Shown here one piece after another: positions 53,660-63,076 of a DNA stretch of 64,000 bases. A program made the translations under genes and the position numbers. Within the stretch, counting starts at the first letter, position 1; every line of letters starts with the position of its first letter. The DNA lies in the NCBI RefSeq assembly GCF_018024475.1, contig NZ_CP054393.1, forward strand, positions 558,001 through 622,000, written 5' to 3'. This DNA is from Candidatus Phytoplasma luffae (lineage in GTDB: Bacteria; Bacillota_I; Bacilli_A; Acholeplasmatales; Acholeplasmataceae). Below the pieces are notes generated by a model. The model did no database searches and was not told where the DNA came from. It saw nothing but the letters and a program-made list of their open reading frames with translations.

Positions 53660-54285
53660 TTTATATCTCTTATTAATTTCATAATTTTAGTAACATTTGA
53701 TTGAAGGGAATCAATACCATTTAGAATTAATTGTTTATTGTTTTGATAATGAGTTAAATAATGATAATAACCTTTATGGACAGTTTGGTGATAAGTTAAG
53801 GATTTTTGTTCGATAATATCTAATTGATGGTTTTTTTGGGTTTGTTTTCTTTCTTTACCAATAAGAGGATTAATATCTAGATAAATTAATAAATGAGGTT
53901 TAATAAATAATTTTTTATGAGTGATATCAAAAATTTCTTTTAAATCGAAACAAGATTTTGTTTGTTTAAGATAAGGAAATAATTGGTAGGCATATGTTGA
54001 TGGTAACCAACGGTCTAAGATTATGAGTTGATTTTGTTTTAAATGAGGATAGATGAGTTCTTTTTGGATTTGAGCCATATTAGTGATGCTAAGATAAAAA
54101 CGAGTAATGTAATCAACTTGGTTATAATTTAAAAATAAATTTCTTATTTCTGTTCCAATAGAACTACTTCCTAAACCTTGATAAATTTTATTATTTATTT
54201 TTTGTTTTTTTAGTTTTTGTTGTAATTCTTGAATTAAAGTTGTTTTGCCGCTACCATCTAGTCCTTCAAAAACTATAAGTTTCAT
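53656..54285 (-). CDS. tmk: Thymidylate kinase, copy B
   Basis: 209 residues with the P-loop FEGLDGSGKTT and DRWLPSTYAYQ, same as copy A. Confidence 0.92.
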   Translation of the reverse strand: MKLIVFEGLDGSGKTTLIQELQQKLKKQKINNKIYQGLGSSSIGTEIRNLFLNYNQVDYITRFYLSITNMAQIQKELIYPHLKQNQLIILDRWLPSTYAYQLFPYLKQTKSCFDLKEIFDITHKKLFIKPHLLIYLDINPLIGKERKQTQKNHQLDIIEQKSLTYHQTVHKGYYHYLTHYQNNKQLILNGIDSLQSNVTKIMKLIRDIK

Positions 54286-54316
54286 TTTTTTCTCCTTTAA
54301 TTGGGTTTTAGATAAT

Positions 54317-54344
54317 AAAAAAAGACTCTACAAGAGAGTCTTTT
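54317..54344 (-). terminator. Intrinsic terminator (B)
   Basis: AAGACTCT pairs with AGAGTCTT, T-run on -. It follows the secreted-protein gene, as in copy A. Confidence 0.75.
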
Positions 54345-54350
54345 AAATTG

Positions 54351-55889
54351 TTATTTAAAGCTTAATTCAATTCTTTTGGGTGGGGGAGTGGTGTTATAAA
54401 AATTATAAAAAATATTAGAATTACCAACACAATTATGACCATTAACAATCCAATCATCAGAGAAAAAACCTGGGACATATTGATACCAACATGTATTTCC
54501 ATTTTCATCATAAATAATTCTCGATGTTTTTCCAAATTTATTTCTTATTTCTTGAGCTGAATAAGAACATCCATATTGAATGTAACATTGCTTTAACCAA
54601 TTTATATAAGCATTACGATATTGTTCGGCGAGTTTAATTTGGAGTGTATCATTACAAACTACAAAATAAATACAATCATCAGTTTCTAAACATTGGAATA
54701 TTTTTTTAATTTGAAAAGGAATATCTATTTTTTTATAAGAAGGAGAAGTTATTTCAATATCCCAATTTCGCTTTTCTGTTTCTTCTTTATATTCACTTTC
54801 TTTTATTAAAGGAGGGAAAGTATAAAGGTTGTTTTCTCTTTTCCAATCTCGGATAGTTTGATAAGGGTCTAAAGAGTCAGGGAGTTCAATAATTTTTTTT
54901 CTTTTTTGAACATTAAGGAAGAAAAGATAGATGTTTTTGGCACCATTTGAGAGTTTTGTTAAGTCTTCGATAGTATATGATTGAGATTTAATAATATCTT
55001 CTTTTATTTGATTGATGCTTTCATTAATTTCATTAATGCTTTCTTGATAGACAGTTTTGAAATGTGTATCTTCACATGAATTTTGTTTTATTATAACTTC
55101 TTGTAGAAATTCTTGTTTCCATTCTAATCGGTTTCTTAGAGATTGTATATTTCGATTTTCAGATAATAACCTTATGCCGTCATCAAAATAAATGGCATCA
55201 ATTTCAAATTCAAATAAAAATTTTCCAAAAGGTAAAGGCAATACTAATCCAGTATGAGGTGTTGCGTTATAACAACCTAGTTTAATTAGTTTTGGTTCTT
55301 TAATGATGTTGTTTTTGATTAAATAATTATTAATTGCTTCTTCTTTGTTTTGGTCAGCAAACATTTCAATTATTATTAATTCTATATTTACATTTTCTTC
55401 TTGAGGTTTTTGTTTTGTATCCCAAAAGACAAAGGCTTCTTTGATGGCTATTCCGTAATCAAGGAGTTCTTCTAAGGTGAATTCATCATCTTCATCAGGA
55501 TATTTGATATTAAAAGGGTTATGTCTTGGTTTGAAATAAGCCCCAATTAAACCTGAAGGAGGGTTTTTGAGTTTAGCGTCGAAGAAAGTGTAATCATAAG
55601 GATTGTAGGAGGGAGTTGAAATATCATAAAGATAAGCTTTGATATTAAAATATTTTAAGATATCAGGGATGCTTTCTTTAGATAAAACAGGAATGTCATA
55701 TCTTTTCATTTTGGGTTGAGTGGCTAACCATTCTTGTTGAAGGGTTTGGTAGTCAGATAGTTTTATTTTTGATTTAGATTGATGATGAAAATAAGGATGA
55801 GCGGAGATAGAAGGACAACAAATTAAAAATAATAATAAATAAATAATGATGAAATATTTAGATAAAGGGAATTTTGATTGATTTTGACA
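54351..55889 (-). CDS. Secreted protein, unknown, with start one base out of frame, copy B
   Basis: The same protein as at 18025-19563, with the same arrangement: AAAGGAGG and an ATG at 55890 whose frame stops after ten codons, while the signal peptide and body lie in the neighbouring frame. The TTG that copy A could use is TTA here, so the first in-frame start is ATG at 55709 (MKRYDIPVLSK), behind the signal peptide. A short stretch near 55610-55645 differs (KAYLYDISTPSYN against KASIYFLQEPSYN in A); the rest appears the same. Confidence 0.6.
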   Translation of the reverse strand, partial: CQNQSKFPLSKYFIIIYLLLFLICCPSISAHPYFHHQSKSKIKLSDYQTLQQEWLATQPKMKRYDIPVLSKESIPDILKYFNIKAYLYDISTPSYNPYDYTFFDAKLKNPPSGLIGAYFKPRHNPFNIKYPDEDDEFTLEELLDYGIAIKEAFVFWDTKQKPQEENVNIELIIIEMFADQNKEEAINNYLIKNNIIKEPKLIKLGCYNATPHTGLVLPLPFGKFLFEFEIDAIYFDDGIRLLSENRNIQSLRNRLEWKQEFLQEVIIKQNSCEDTHFKTVYQESINEINESINQIKEDIIKSQSYTIEDLTKLSNGAKNIYLFFLNVQKRKKIIELPDSLDPYQTIRDWKRENNLYTFPPLIKESEYKEETEKRNWDIEITSPSYKKIDIPFQIKKIFQCLETDDCIYFVVCNDTLQIKLAEQYRNAYINWLKQCYIQYGCSYSAQEIRNKFGKTSRIIYDENGNTCWYQYVPGFFSDDWIVNGHNCVGNSNIFYNFYNTTPPPKRIELSFK

Positions 55890-55954
55890 TAATTGGTTAC
55901 CTCCTTTTTTTGGTGTTATGTTTGTCTTGCCGTTATGTGAGTTTGTTAAATAAA

Positions 55955-55978
55955 AAAGACTCTCTATCGAGAGTCTTA
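55955..55978 (-). terminator. Intrinsic terminator after the effector (B)
   Basis: AAGACTCTC and GAGAGTCTT pair around a short loop, with T-run on - after TAATTAATTAA side. Sequence unlike the matching terminator of copy A (17937-17961). Confidence 0.7.
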
Positions 55979-55983
55979 ATTAA

Positions 55984-56319
55984 TTATTTTTTGGAGCTAT
56001 CAGGTTGTTGGGAAGAAGAACCTTCTTCTTTGTTAGTTGGTTTATTTTTGGCTTCTTCTTTAGCCATTTGTTTTAATAAATCTACTGTTTTTGAGTTTGA
56101 TAATATTTGAATAATTATATTTCTTTCTTCATTAGAACAATTTTCAAGCGTATTATATAAATCAAAATAATTTTTAATATCTTGTTTTTCTATTTCTTTT
56201 GATGATGAAATATCTTTTTTAGGACTACCATAAATTTGATTATTAGTAATTAAGAATAATCCTAAACAAATAAATAAAATTGAAGTAAATATAGATAATT
56301 GTTTTTTTGATTTAACCAT
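55984..56319 (-). CDS. Candidate secreted effector with SVM signal peptide, copy B (SAP11-like?)
   Basis: 111 residues. The signal part ILFICLGLFLITNNQIYG is a textbook SVM signal, with cleavage probable after residue 31 (before SPKKD). The mature part of about 80 residues is one charged helical domain (KNYFDLYNTLENCSNEERN) followed by a disordered Lys/Ser/Gln tail (NKEEGSSSQQPDSSKK). The start SPKKD with a Ser run and such a tail recall SAP11-type effectors, but this is from memory and unverified. It is unrelated in its mature part to the copy A effector at the same locus. Confidence 0.75.
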   Translation of the reverse strand: MVKSKKQLSIFTSILFICLGLFLITNNQIYGSPKKDISSSKEIEKQDIKNYFDLYNTLENCSNEERNIIIQILSNSKTVDLLKQMAKEEAKNKPTNKEEGSSSQQPDSSKK

Positions 56320-56341
56320 TATTAATAACTCCTTTTATTTT

Positions 56342-57127
56342 TTATCCCTCAGTCGAGGTGATTGTGTAGATGGAGTTGAGGGAAGATTCAGCTGTTTTTT
56401 TATCTTGTTCGATATCCCTATTTAAACTTTTAATTGAATCTTGTTTTAAGTCTTCCATATGTCGGATTTGTTCGGAGTACAAACTGTATTTACTTTCTAG
56501 TCCTTCGATTTCAGATTTGATTTCTGAGATTTGTTTGGTTATATTACCTTCTTGGGTTCGCAGTTCTTCTAATGCAGGTCTTTGAGTTTCATCCCACAAT
56601 TGAAAAACTGATTTTTCTTTTTCTTTTTTTTCACTTGCAACTATTTTTAATTGTTGTTCTAATGATGTTAATTGTTTTTTTAGTTCTTCGATTTGAGAAA
56701 TTAGGGGTTGGCGTTGGGATTCTAAGTTGTTTATTTTTGTTTGGTATTCGTCAATCCAAGGCTGACGACAATCTTTACAAAATTTTAAATTATTAATTAG
56801 TTTTTGTTTTATTTTTTCAATCTCTGTTTTTTCTTCTTCAGAAAGGTCATTTGGTAGTAAGGTATTGTCATCGGATTCTGAGAAAACATAAGTTTTAATT
56901 TGGTCGAAACGAGCAGCAGTGGTTTTAATTTTCGGTTGGGGTGTTTCTTCCGTAGAACGTTTTATTTTTGAAGGGATTTGTTGGGGTTTGTTCTCTAAAG
57001 GAGATAAATAATTTTTTTCGTTTTGATAATCATTAAATCCTTGATAAAAACCAATTATAATCGCTATTCCAAAAAGAGATGTGATAATAATAGTTACTAA
57101 ATGTTTTTGAAAAAAATTATTATTCAT
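56342..57127 (-). CDS. Membrane-anchored coiled-coil protein, copy B variant
   Basis: 262 residues from ATG 57127 (MNNNFFQKH). The N-terminal helix differs in several residues from A, the block from NDYQNEKN to DLSEEEK is nearly the same, and then a different coiled coil follows (KFCKDCRQPWIDEYQT, TSLEQQLKIVASEKKEK). It regains the A ending ITSTEG. A 137-bp piece of it (56437-56573) is found again in the preceding gene at 58105-58241 with one mismatch. Confidence 0.75.
   Translation of the reverse strand: MNNNFFQKHLVTIIITSLFGIAIIIGFYQGFNDYQNEKNYLSPLENKPQQIPSKIKRSTEETPQPKIKTTAARFDQIKTYVFSESDDNTLLPNDLSEEEKTEIEKIKQKLINNLKFCKDCRQPWIDEYQTKINNLESQRQPLISQIEELKKQLTSLEQQLKIVASEKKEKEKSVFQLWDETQRPALEELRTQEGNITKQISEIKSEIEGLESKYSLYSEQIRHMEDLKQDSIKSLNRDIEQDKKTAESSLNSIYTITSTEG
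56437..56573 (-). repeat. 137-bp cassette shared with the adjacent gene (member 1)
   Basis: Identical except for one base to 58105-58241. It encodes ELRTQEGNITKQISEIK and onward to HMEDLKQD in both genes, in the same frame. Confidence 0.88.
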
Positions 57128-57226
57128 AAATTTCATTTCCTTTCTGATAATAGTGATTATTATCAAATATTGAAATATGAATATATCACTATTATATAAT
57201 TTTATGAATAAAATGTTTAAGGAAAA

Positions 57227-58852
57227 TTATTTTTTATTTGGTATCATAACCATTTCAGGGATTTTACCAACTCGTCTAGCTTGAAGGCGTTGTTGGGCGC
57301 GGGCATAGTTGGGATTTCTTTGTCTAAAATATTCATCTTCAATTATGGCTTTTTCATCTTGAACTTTTTCTAAATCTAAGGTTAAATTGTATTCATTTTT
57401 GTTTAATTCGTTTATTCCTATTATTTTTTTTCGTTGTTGGATTAATTCATCGGTAATTTTTTTATATTCGATGATCCAAGATTTGAATTCATCTTTATTA
57501 TTTTTAATTAATTTTTCAGAATTTTGTAATTCTTGACCTAATTTATCTTGTTCTATGCGATTATTATATTCTTCTAGCTTTTTTTCGTAATCTTTGTAGT
57601 CGGCGTCAAGTTTGGCTAAATCACGGTCGATGTCTTGAGTATACATTTTTAAAGCTTCTTCGGTAATCATTGGTGGATGTTCTTTGTTTTCTTGCGCGAC
57701 TTCATTATATAAATGCCACAAACGGTGGCCTTCGTGAAGAACTAAAGTAGCTTTTGACATACCTTGAGCGAACTTACGTGTAAAAGTAACTGCTTTGCCC
57801 ATAATTTTCATACCATATTTAGCGGGGATTAAGTCAGTTACTTTATCAAAAGCTTTGAATCCCCATTTTACTATGTTTCCAGCTGATGCTTCATGTTCTT
57901 TTTCATAGGTTTGCATGCGGTTATGCATTTCGCGATATTTTATTTTTAGGGATGTATATAAATCTTTTTCTAATTTGATTTCTTCAAGTTTTTTGGTGAT
58001 TTGATAAATGTTGGTTTTGATTTCGGATTGTATTTTTTCTTTGGATTTAATGCTATTAAAAAAAGACTTTTCATCATTATTTAATGTATCGTATCTTTTT
58101 TCTAAATCTTGTTTTAAGTCTTCCATATGTCGGATTTGTTCGGAGTACAAACTGTATTTACTTTCTAGTCCTTCGATTTCAGATTTGATTTCTGAGATTT
58201 GTTTGATTATATTACCTTCTTGGGTTCGCAGTTCTTCTAATCTTTTTCGCAATTTTTGCATTTCAACGTTGTCAGTAGTATTTTTTATTTGTTCTTCCGT
58301 TGCTTTAATATTTCTTTCATTATCTTCTTTATCTTTTTCTAACTGAGTTAGCTTGCCTTTTAAGATAGTGATGTTACCTGTTGTGTTTTTTAATTGTTCT
58401 TTTATTTCTTTAATTTTTGTTTCATTTTGTTCTAACAATTCATGGATTTGTTCTTTTTGTTTTTGGGAGGATTCTTGGGCATTGTAAAGTTCTTTTAATT
58501 CATCTTCACATTTTTTTAATTCACTTTCCCAATTAGTTTTTAATCCTTTGTAATTATTTATTGTATTTTCGTATTTATCGATGGCTTTGTCGATTTTATT
58601 GACTAATTGCCCTGCATATTTAGATGATGGTTCTGTTTTATGAAAGAAACATAAATAAATGAAACTTAAAATACCAATTATAATTAAAAAATAAGTTAAA
58701 TAGCCTTTCCATGATGTTGTTGATTGTTGAGTGGGTGAAAGTTTTCTTTTAAAGAAAACAAATAGACCAAAGATGGTAGTGGCTATTAAAAAACAGGTGA
58801 AATAAGATTTAAATGATAAAAATCCTTTGATTAAGTCAAATGGTGTTAACAT
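57227..58852 (-). CDS. Membrane coiled-coil protein, SMC-like annotation, copy B variant
   Basis: 541 residues. Two transmembrane helices near the N-terminus and the compact central block (KAFDKVTDLIPAKYGMK to HEGHRLWHLYNEV) are shared with copy A. The first coil (about 175-290) and the last coil (about 425-515) are replaced: ERNIKATEEQIKNTTDN and ELQNSEKLIKNNKDEFK have no counterpart in A. The C-terminal YARAQQRLQAR is regained. No ATPase motif. The gene precedes the effector bay as in A. Confidence 0.8.
   Translation of the reverse strand: MLTPFDLIKGFLSFKSYFTCFLIATTIFGLFVFFKRKLSPTQQSTTSWKGYLTYFLIIIGILSFIYLCFFHKTEPSSKYAGQLVNKIDKAIDKYENTINNYKGLKTNWESELKKCEDELKELYNAQESSQKQKEQIHELLEQNETKIKEIKEQLKNTTGNITILKGKLTQLEKDKEDNERNIKATEEQIKNTTDNVEMQKLRKRLEELRTQEGNIIKQISEIKSEIEGLESKYSLYSEQIRHMEDLKQDLEKRYDTLNNDEKSFFNSIKSKEKIQSEIKTNIYQITKKLEEIKLEKDLYTSLKIKYREMHNRMQTYEKEHEASAGNIVKWGFKAFDKVTDLIPAKYGMKIMGKAVTFTRKFAQGMSKATLVLHEGHRLWHLYNEVAQENKEHPPMITEEALKMYTQDIDRDLAKLDADYKDYEKKLEEYNNRIEQDKLGQELQNSEKLIKNNKDEFKSWIIEYKKITDELIQQRKKIIGINELNKNEYNLTLDLEKVQDEKAIIEDEYFRQRNPNYARAQQRLQARRVGKIPEMVMIPNKK
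58105..58241 (-). repeat. 137-bp cassette shared with the adjacent gene (member 2)
   Basis: Partner of 56437-56573; the single mismatch changes Thr to Ile (GNIIKQ against GNITKQ). Confidence 0.88.
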
Positions 58853-58855
58853 ATA

Positions 58856-60058
58856 TTATTCATCTCCTTTTTGGTTTTTTTCTATTTGGTCTAATATATT
58901 TATATTAGGAGAAATTATCATTTTATATGCTTGTTTTAAATCTTCTTTGTTGATTTCATTTCTTCTAGTTTCACCTTGACCTCTGTTTTTCGCAAAGATT
59001 GTTACTGTTGTTTTTAAGAGGTTTTCCAAAGTACGATTGGCTTGTTTGAATTGATGGTTTGGCGGTAATATTTCTAAAGCTTCGTTAATGACTTCATATA
59101 AGTATTGTTTGGCTTCTTCACTATAAGGGTTTTTACGTTTGTTGATTAAAAATTCTAGGAATTGTTTTCTTTCTTCTTTGTTGCCTGGTTTGACTTCGAT
59201 ATTGTAAGTGAATCTTGATTTGATGGCATCATCGATTTGGTTAATGTGGTTTGTAGCTCCAATGATGAAAATAGGTTTTTCAGGGTTGTTTTTAAAAGAT
59301 GTCAATTCAGTTTTGAATTGATTCACAACATTGGCAATTTCTGAATCAGTTTCTAAAGTGCTTAAATCAGTAAAGATAGTTTCGCATTCATCTAAAAAGA
59401 TGATTGCGCCATTGTTTTGGGCTGCTTCTTCGCGAGCTGTCATAAATAAATCTTTGACTAATTGAGGGGCGATACCTTTGTATTTTTGTGAGAATAAAGA
59501 GCTGCTTACTTCAAAGAAGGGTAAATTAGTTTCTTTGGCTAAGGATCTTGCGAGAGTGGTTTTTCCTGTTCCAGGGGCTCCATACATTAAAATACCTAGA
59601 GGAGATTCGATTTCTCCAATATTTTGGTAGTTTTCTTTGTTGTTGAGATAATCAATAAATCCATCTAATGCTTGTTTTTCTTCTTTGAAACCGATTAGTT
59701 GGTTGAATCCTGGGAATTTATTGTTGTTAGAAGGTTTAAATAATAATTCTTCTTGGTTATCGTTCGGGATTATTGTTTTTTCTTGTAATTCTGATGAAGA
59801 AAAAGTTTGAATTTTTTCTGGTGATGAATTATTTTTAGTTATTTGGTCTTCTAAATATTTTTTAGTTTCTTGGTTAGTTTTGTTTTGGGTTTCTAATCTT
59901 TTATGATGATTTAGGATTTGGGTTTGATTTTCGATTAAAGCTTGATGGTGGATCCAAACTTGAATTCCTAAAAATAAAATGATAGATGTTATAATGATTA
60001 TTATTAAATTAGTTGGATTTAAATTTTTATTTTGATTTTTTTTAATATTCATTTTCAT
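58856..60058 (-). CDS. hflB: Membrane-anchored AAA+ ATPase, FtsH/HflB-like without protease domain, copy B
   Basis: 400 residues, the same protein as at 13761-14963, with Walker A GAPGTGKTT, Walker B FLDE and R282; again no HEXXH follows. Confidence 0.85.
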   Translation of the reverse strand: MKMNIKKNQNKNLNPTNLIIIIITSIILFLGIQVWIHHQALIENQTQILNHHKRLETQNKTNQETKKYLEDQITKNNSSPEKIQTFSSSELQEKTIIPNDNQEELLFKPSNNNKFPGFNQLIGFKEEKQALDGFIDYLNNKENYQNIGEIESPLGILMYGAPGTGKTTLARSLAKETNLPFFEVSSSLFSQKYKGIAPQLVKDLFMTAREEAAQNNGAIIFLDECETIFTDLSTLETDSEIANVVNQFKTELTSFKNNPEKPIFIIGATNHINQIDDAIKSRFTYNIEVKPGNKEERKQFLEFLINKRKNPYSEEAKQYLYEVINEALEILPPNHQFKQANRTLENLLKTTVTIFAKNRGQGETRRNEINKEDLKQAYKMIISPNINILDQIEKNQKGDE

Positions 60059-60080
60059 ATTAATACCTTTCTGAAAAATA

Positions 60081-60114
60081 AAAAAAGACTAATACAAATT
60101 TTGTTTAGTCTTTT
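60081..60114 (-). terminator. Intrinsic terminator closing the sigF operon (B)
   Basis: AAAAGACTAA with TTAGTCTTTT on -, same as 13705-13740. Confidence 0.65.
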
Positions 60115-60120
60115 AATATT

Positions 60121-60726
60121 TTATTTTGCTAATTGAGCAATTTTGTTTTCGATAGTTTGATTTCCGCCTTCGAAAGATTTACCTTGGGAATCGACTAATT
60201 CGTAATCACAAATTAATTCTAATTGAGGGTTTTTGGAATTGATGATTTCTTTTTGTTCGATGCTAATTTGAATTTTAATAATTCCAATACCTTTGTCGTT
60301 TAATATCATTTGGGGACGTTTTGTGTCGTCATAATCATTGTTATTAACTTTGAGGCTTATGTTTAAATATTTTTCTGGGTTGTTAAAGGATTGGTTAGTG
60401 TTATATTGGGTTGATAATTTTAAATATAAGGGTATTGAAATATCTATTCCATTTGAGTTAAGGATTGCTTCGTGTTCGATAGTAATTAAGTGATTGTATT
60501 TTTTTTGGCTTAAGTTAGGAATTGAAATCGGCAAAAGTATTTGATTTTCGTTGTTGCCACCCGTTCGTTCAACAGTGAAAATAGGAAAATCATTTATTAA
60601 ATTTATTTTTTCTTTTCTTTGTTTGTTAAAGTAATCGTTTAAAGCATAAATTGAGATAATTGAGAAAAATAGAACAATTACAAATGTTATGATAATTAAT
60701 ATTTTATTTTTATTTTGTGTTTTCAT
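60121..60726 (-). CDS. Membrane-anchored or secreted protein, unknown, copy B
   Basis: 201 residues, same as at 13093-13698: N-terminal hydrophobic helix and a beta-rich outer domain. Confidence 0.7.
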   Translation of the reverse strand: MKTQNKNKILIIITFVIVLFFSIISIYALNDYFNKQRKEKINLINDFPIFTVERTGGNNENQILLPISIPNLSQKKYNHLITIEHEAILNSNGIDISIPLYLKLSTQYNTNQSFNNPEKYLNISLKVNNNDYDDTKRPQMILNDKGIGIIKIQISIEQKEIINSKNPQLELICDYELVDSQGKSFEGGNQTIENKIAQLAK

Positions 60727-61022
60727 TATTTGTTTCCTCCTGAAAAAATTGTTTTAATTAAATCAATAAAATTATTGATTCCTGTTGTTAACCAAGGGAT
60801 TTGGTTTTGGTAATAAATAACGTTGACATGTAAAATAAAATATAAAATGATAGTTAAATAAGTAATTATTTTTAATAAATTTAGTTTATTGATATTAGGA
60901 GTTGGGGGTGAAATGTGATGATTGAGTTTTTTTGTTTCTGGGATTGATATTTTTTGATTTGGGTTTTGGGTTTTGGTTAATTTTTTATTTGGTTTTTTAG
61001 TGATAATTATTTTTTTTGACAT
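60726..61022 (-). CDS. Small membrane protein, unknown, copy B
   Basis: 98 residues, same as at 12797-13093, one transmembrane helix; TAATG overlap with the next gene is kept. Confidence 0.7.
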   Translation of the reverse strand: MSKKIIITKKPNKKLTKTQNPNQKISIPETKKLNHHISPPTPNINKLNLLKIITYLTIILYFILHVNVIYYQNQIPWLTTGINNFIDLIKTIFSGGNK

Positions 61023-61136
61023 GTTTTTTCTCCTTTGTATTAATTATTTATTTCTTTGTTACTTTCTAAATTGTTTTTTTCTTAATAATTATTTTTGGTT
61101 TTTTTGGATTTTCATTTTTAGTTTCCTTTCTTTTTT

Positions 61137-61772
61137 TTATATTTTAAATTTACTTAATTTTTTTAAATAAGTTGTCTGTTGTAATTCTTGTTTATTGAGT
61201 TTTAATAATTCTAAATACTTTTTGCCGTCTGCAATCATTTGGTTAATAAAATTATTATCTTGATAAACCCTAACAACATGATAATTAGTGTCATTAAAAT
61301 AAACAAAGAAATAAGCGAATTTAGATTGAGAACAATATAATTGACATTGAACTTGCGCCCAGTAATTAGAAGGGATTTTTTTATGTGAAAAGAAACCATT
61401 CCAAGTAGAGGAGATGTTGTTATTTTCATCTACATAAGGACATTTAATTTCTAATAAAGTGTTGGTTTGTTCGTTATAACCGTCAAGACTTGCAGAAAAC
61501 ATATCTAAAGTATCATCAGTAAAGATGGTATCAGGGAATTTTAGATTAGTTATTTTTTCAAAAAAAGTTCTCGCTAGGGGTTCGGTTTTGTTGCCGTGTT
61601 CGGTGAATTTATTGCTTGTAAATGTTGTTCCAAATATTTTGTCATGTATTAATTGTTCTAAACTTCTAAATTTGTCATTTCCTGTAATACTTCCTATTTC
61701 AGAGGCATTGATATATTTTTTGCGATGATTATACCACTCAGAAGTTCGTTGGTTTAAATTATTAATTTTCAT
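61137..61772 (-). CDS. YqaJ/lambda-exonuclease family nuclease, copy B
   Basis: 211 residues, same as at 12047-12682, including the Glu, Asp and E-x-K catalytic positions. Confidence 0.85.
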   Translation of the reverse strand: MKINNLNQRTSEWYNHRKKYINASEIGSITGNDKFRSLEQLIHDKIFGTTFTSNKFTEHGNKTEPLARTFFEKITNLKFPDTIFTDDTLDMFSASLDGYNEQTNTLLEIKCPYVDENNNISSTWNGFFSHKKIPSNYWAQVQCQLYCSQSKFAYFFVYFNDTNYHVVRVYQDNNFINQMIADGKKYLELLKLNKQELQQTTYLKKLSKFKI

Positions 61773-62003
61773 TTAATTATTTTCACTTTCTAAATTATTT
61801 TTTTCTTTTGAATTGTTATTTGGGTTTGGAATAATTGAAGATGATTTATTGGGTTTGTTATCTTTTTTAGTTTCATCTGTTTTATTAATTTCTGGTAATG
61901 GAAAAAAATTAAAAAAGATTTTTTTGATAATAAACATTAAAGCAGTTGCGAATAGGGCGCCAACGATAAATCCAATGGCGAAATTAAGTTCATTCATTTT
62001 CAT
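61773..62003 (-). CDS. Small single-pass membrane protein, unknown, copy B
   Basis: 76 residues, same as at 11816-12046; the better-spaced start is ATG 61997. Confidence 0.7.
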   Translation of the reverse strand: MKMNELNFAIGFIVGALFATALMFIIKKIFFNFFPLPEINKTDETKKDNKPNKSSSIIPNPNNNSKEKNNLESENN

Positions 62004-62430
62004 TTTCCTTTCCGTGAGGTTTGTTGTTGTTTTTTAATTTTAGTATTTTTTTTCTTGCTTTTTTCTCTTGCCAATGAGCAACTTTTACTTTTTGCACTTC
62101 TAATTGGGATTGGAGTTTTTCTTGGTTTTCATTTATTTTATCTAGTTTTTTTAATAACTGTTTTTCTAAATATTCTTGTTTGGCGTTTTGGATTTCTAAA
62201 TTTTGGAGTTTTTTGTTGGGGAAAAAGAGGCCTAAAATCAAATCTTTGACGAAAATCAAAATATTTGCAATTAATTTAAAAATAGGTTTGAAACCAGAGA
62301 CAATAAGAATAGTGAAAATCGTTGTTTGGATTCCGTCTATTCTTCGTTCAAGGATTTCGGTAGTGCTAAATCCTTTAGAGTAATTTAAGATAAAATTGCT
62401 AATTGTTGCAAATAATGAAAAAATAAACAT
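61990..62430 (-). CDS. Membrane protein with C-terminal coiled coil, unknown, copy B
   Basis: 146 residues, same as at 11389-11829: two hydrophobic segments and a Lys-rich coil. Confidence 0.75.
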   Translation of the reverse strand: MFIFSLFATISNFILNYSKGFSTTEILERRIDGIQTTIFTILIVSGFKPIFKLIANILIFVKDLILGLFFPNKKLQNLEIQNAKQEYLEKQLLKKLDKINENQEKLQSQLEVQKVKVAHWQEKKARKKILKLKNNNKPHGKENENE

Positions 62431-62442
62431 AATTTATTCTCC

Positions 62443-62733
62443 TTATTTTAATTTAAGGTTTTTGACTTCATCTTTAATAGTTTTAGAAAGTTTAAAATTT
62501 ACCACAGTTTTTGTAGGGATTTTGAGTTTTTTACCTGTTTGGGGGTTTCTTCCCACGCGGGCTTTTCTTGATTTTAAGATGAATTTGCCAATTGAAGGTG
62601 ATAATACCACTTCTTCGTTGGATGTGATTGCTTTGATTAAAGCATTTTCGAACGAGTTGTAAAAATCTTGGGTTTGAGTAACCGAAGTTTTATGCATTAC
62701 TGCGATAGTTTTGATTAATTCTTTTTTTGTCAT
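62443..62733 (-). CDS. himA: HU/IHF-type DNA-bending protein, copy B
   Basis: 96 residues, same as at 11086-11376, with the GRNPQTGKKL beta-arm tip. Confidence 0.93.
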   Translation of the reverse strand: MTKKELIKTIAVMHKTSVTQTQDFYNSFENALIKAITSNEEVVLSPSIGKFILKSRKARVGRNPQTGKKLKIPTKTVVNFKLSKTIKDEVKNLKLK

Positions 62734-62748
62734 TTTAGTGACTCCTTT

Positions 62749-63072
62749 TTAATTTTGGGTTGGGGGGTTATTATCTAAAAAGATAACATTGTTTAAAATA
62801 ACTTTAGTATTGGTTTTGTTTTGGTTTTCGTTATTAGTGTATTTTTGAATAGATAATGTTCCTTCTATATATATTTTTGAACCTTTGTGTAAATATTTAC
62901 TCATGTTTTCTGCTTGATTACGAAAGGCAACACAGTGGATGAATTGAACTTTATCTTTATTGTTGATAGCTAAGTTGAAATCAATTTTTGTGATTTGTTC
63001 ATTATTAATATGAATGTATTGTGATTCTAGGGCGTTAGTGATGCGGCCGATTAATTGAACTTTATTTAACAT
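62749..63072 (-). CDS. ssb: Single-stranded DNA-binding protein, copy B
   Basis: 107 residues, same as at 10747-11070; again without an acidic C-terminal tip. Confidence 0.92.
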   Translation of the reverse strand: MLNKVQLIGRITNALESQYIHINNEQITKIDFNLAINNKDKVQFIHCVAFRNQAENMSKYLHKGSKIYIEGTLSIQKYTNNENQNKTNTKVILNNVIFLDNNPPTQN

Positions 63073-63076
63073 TTTT

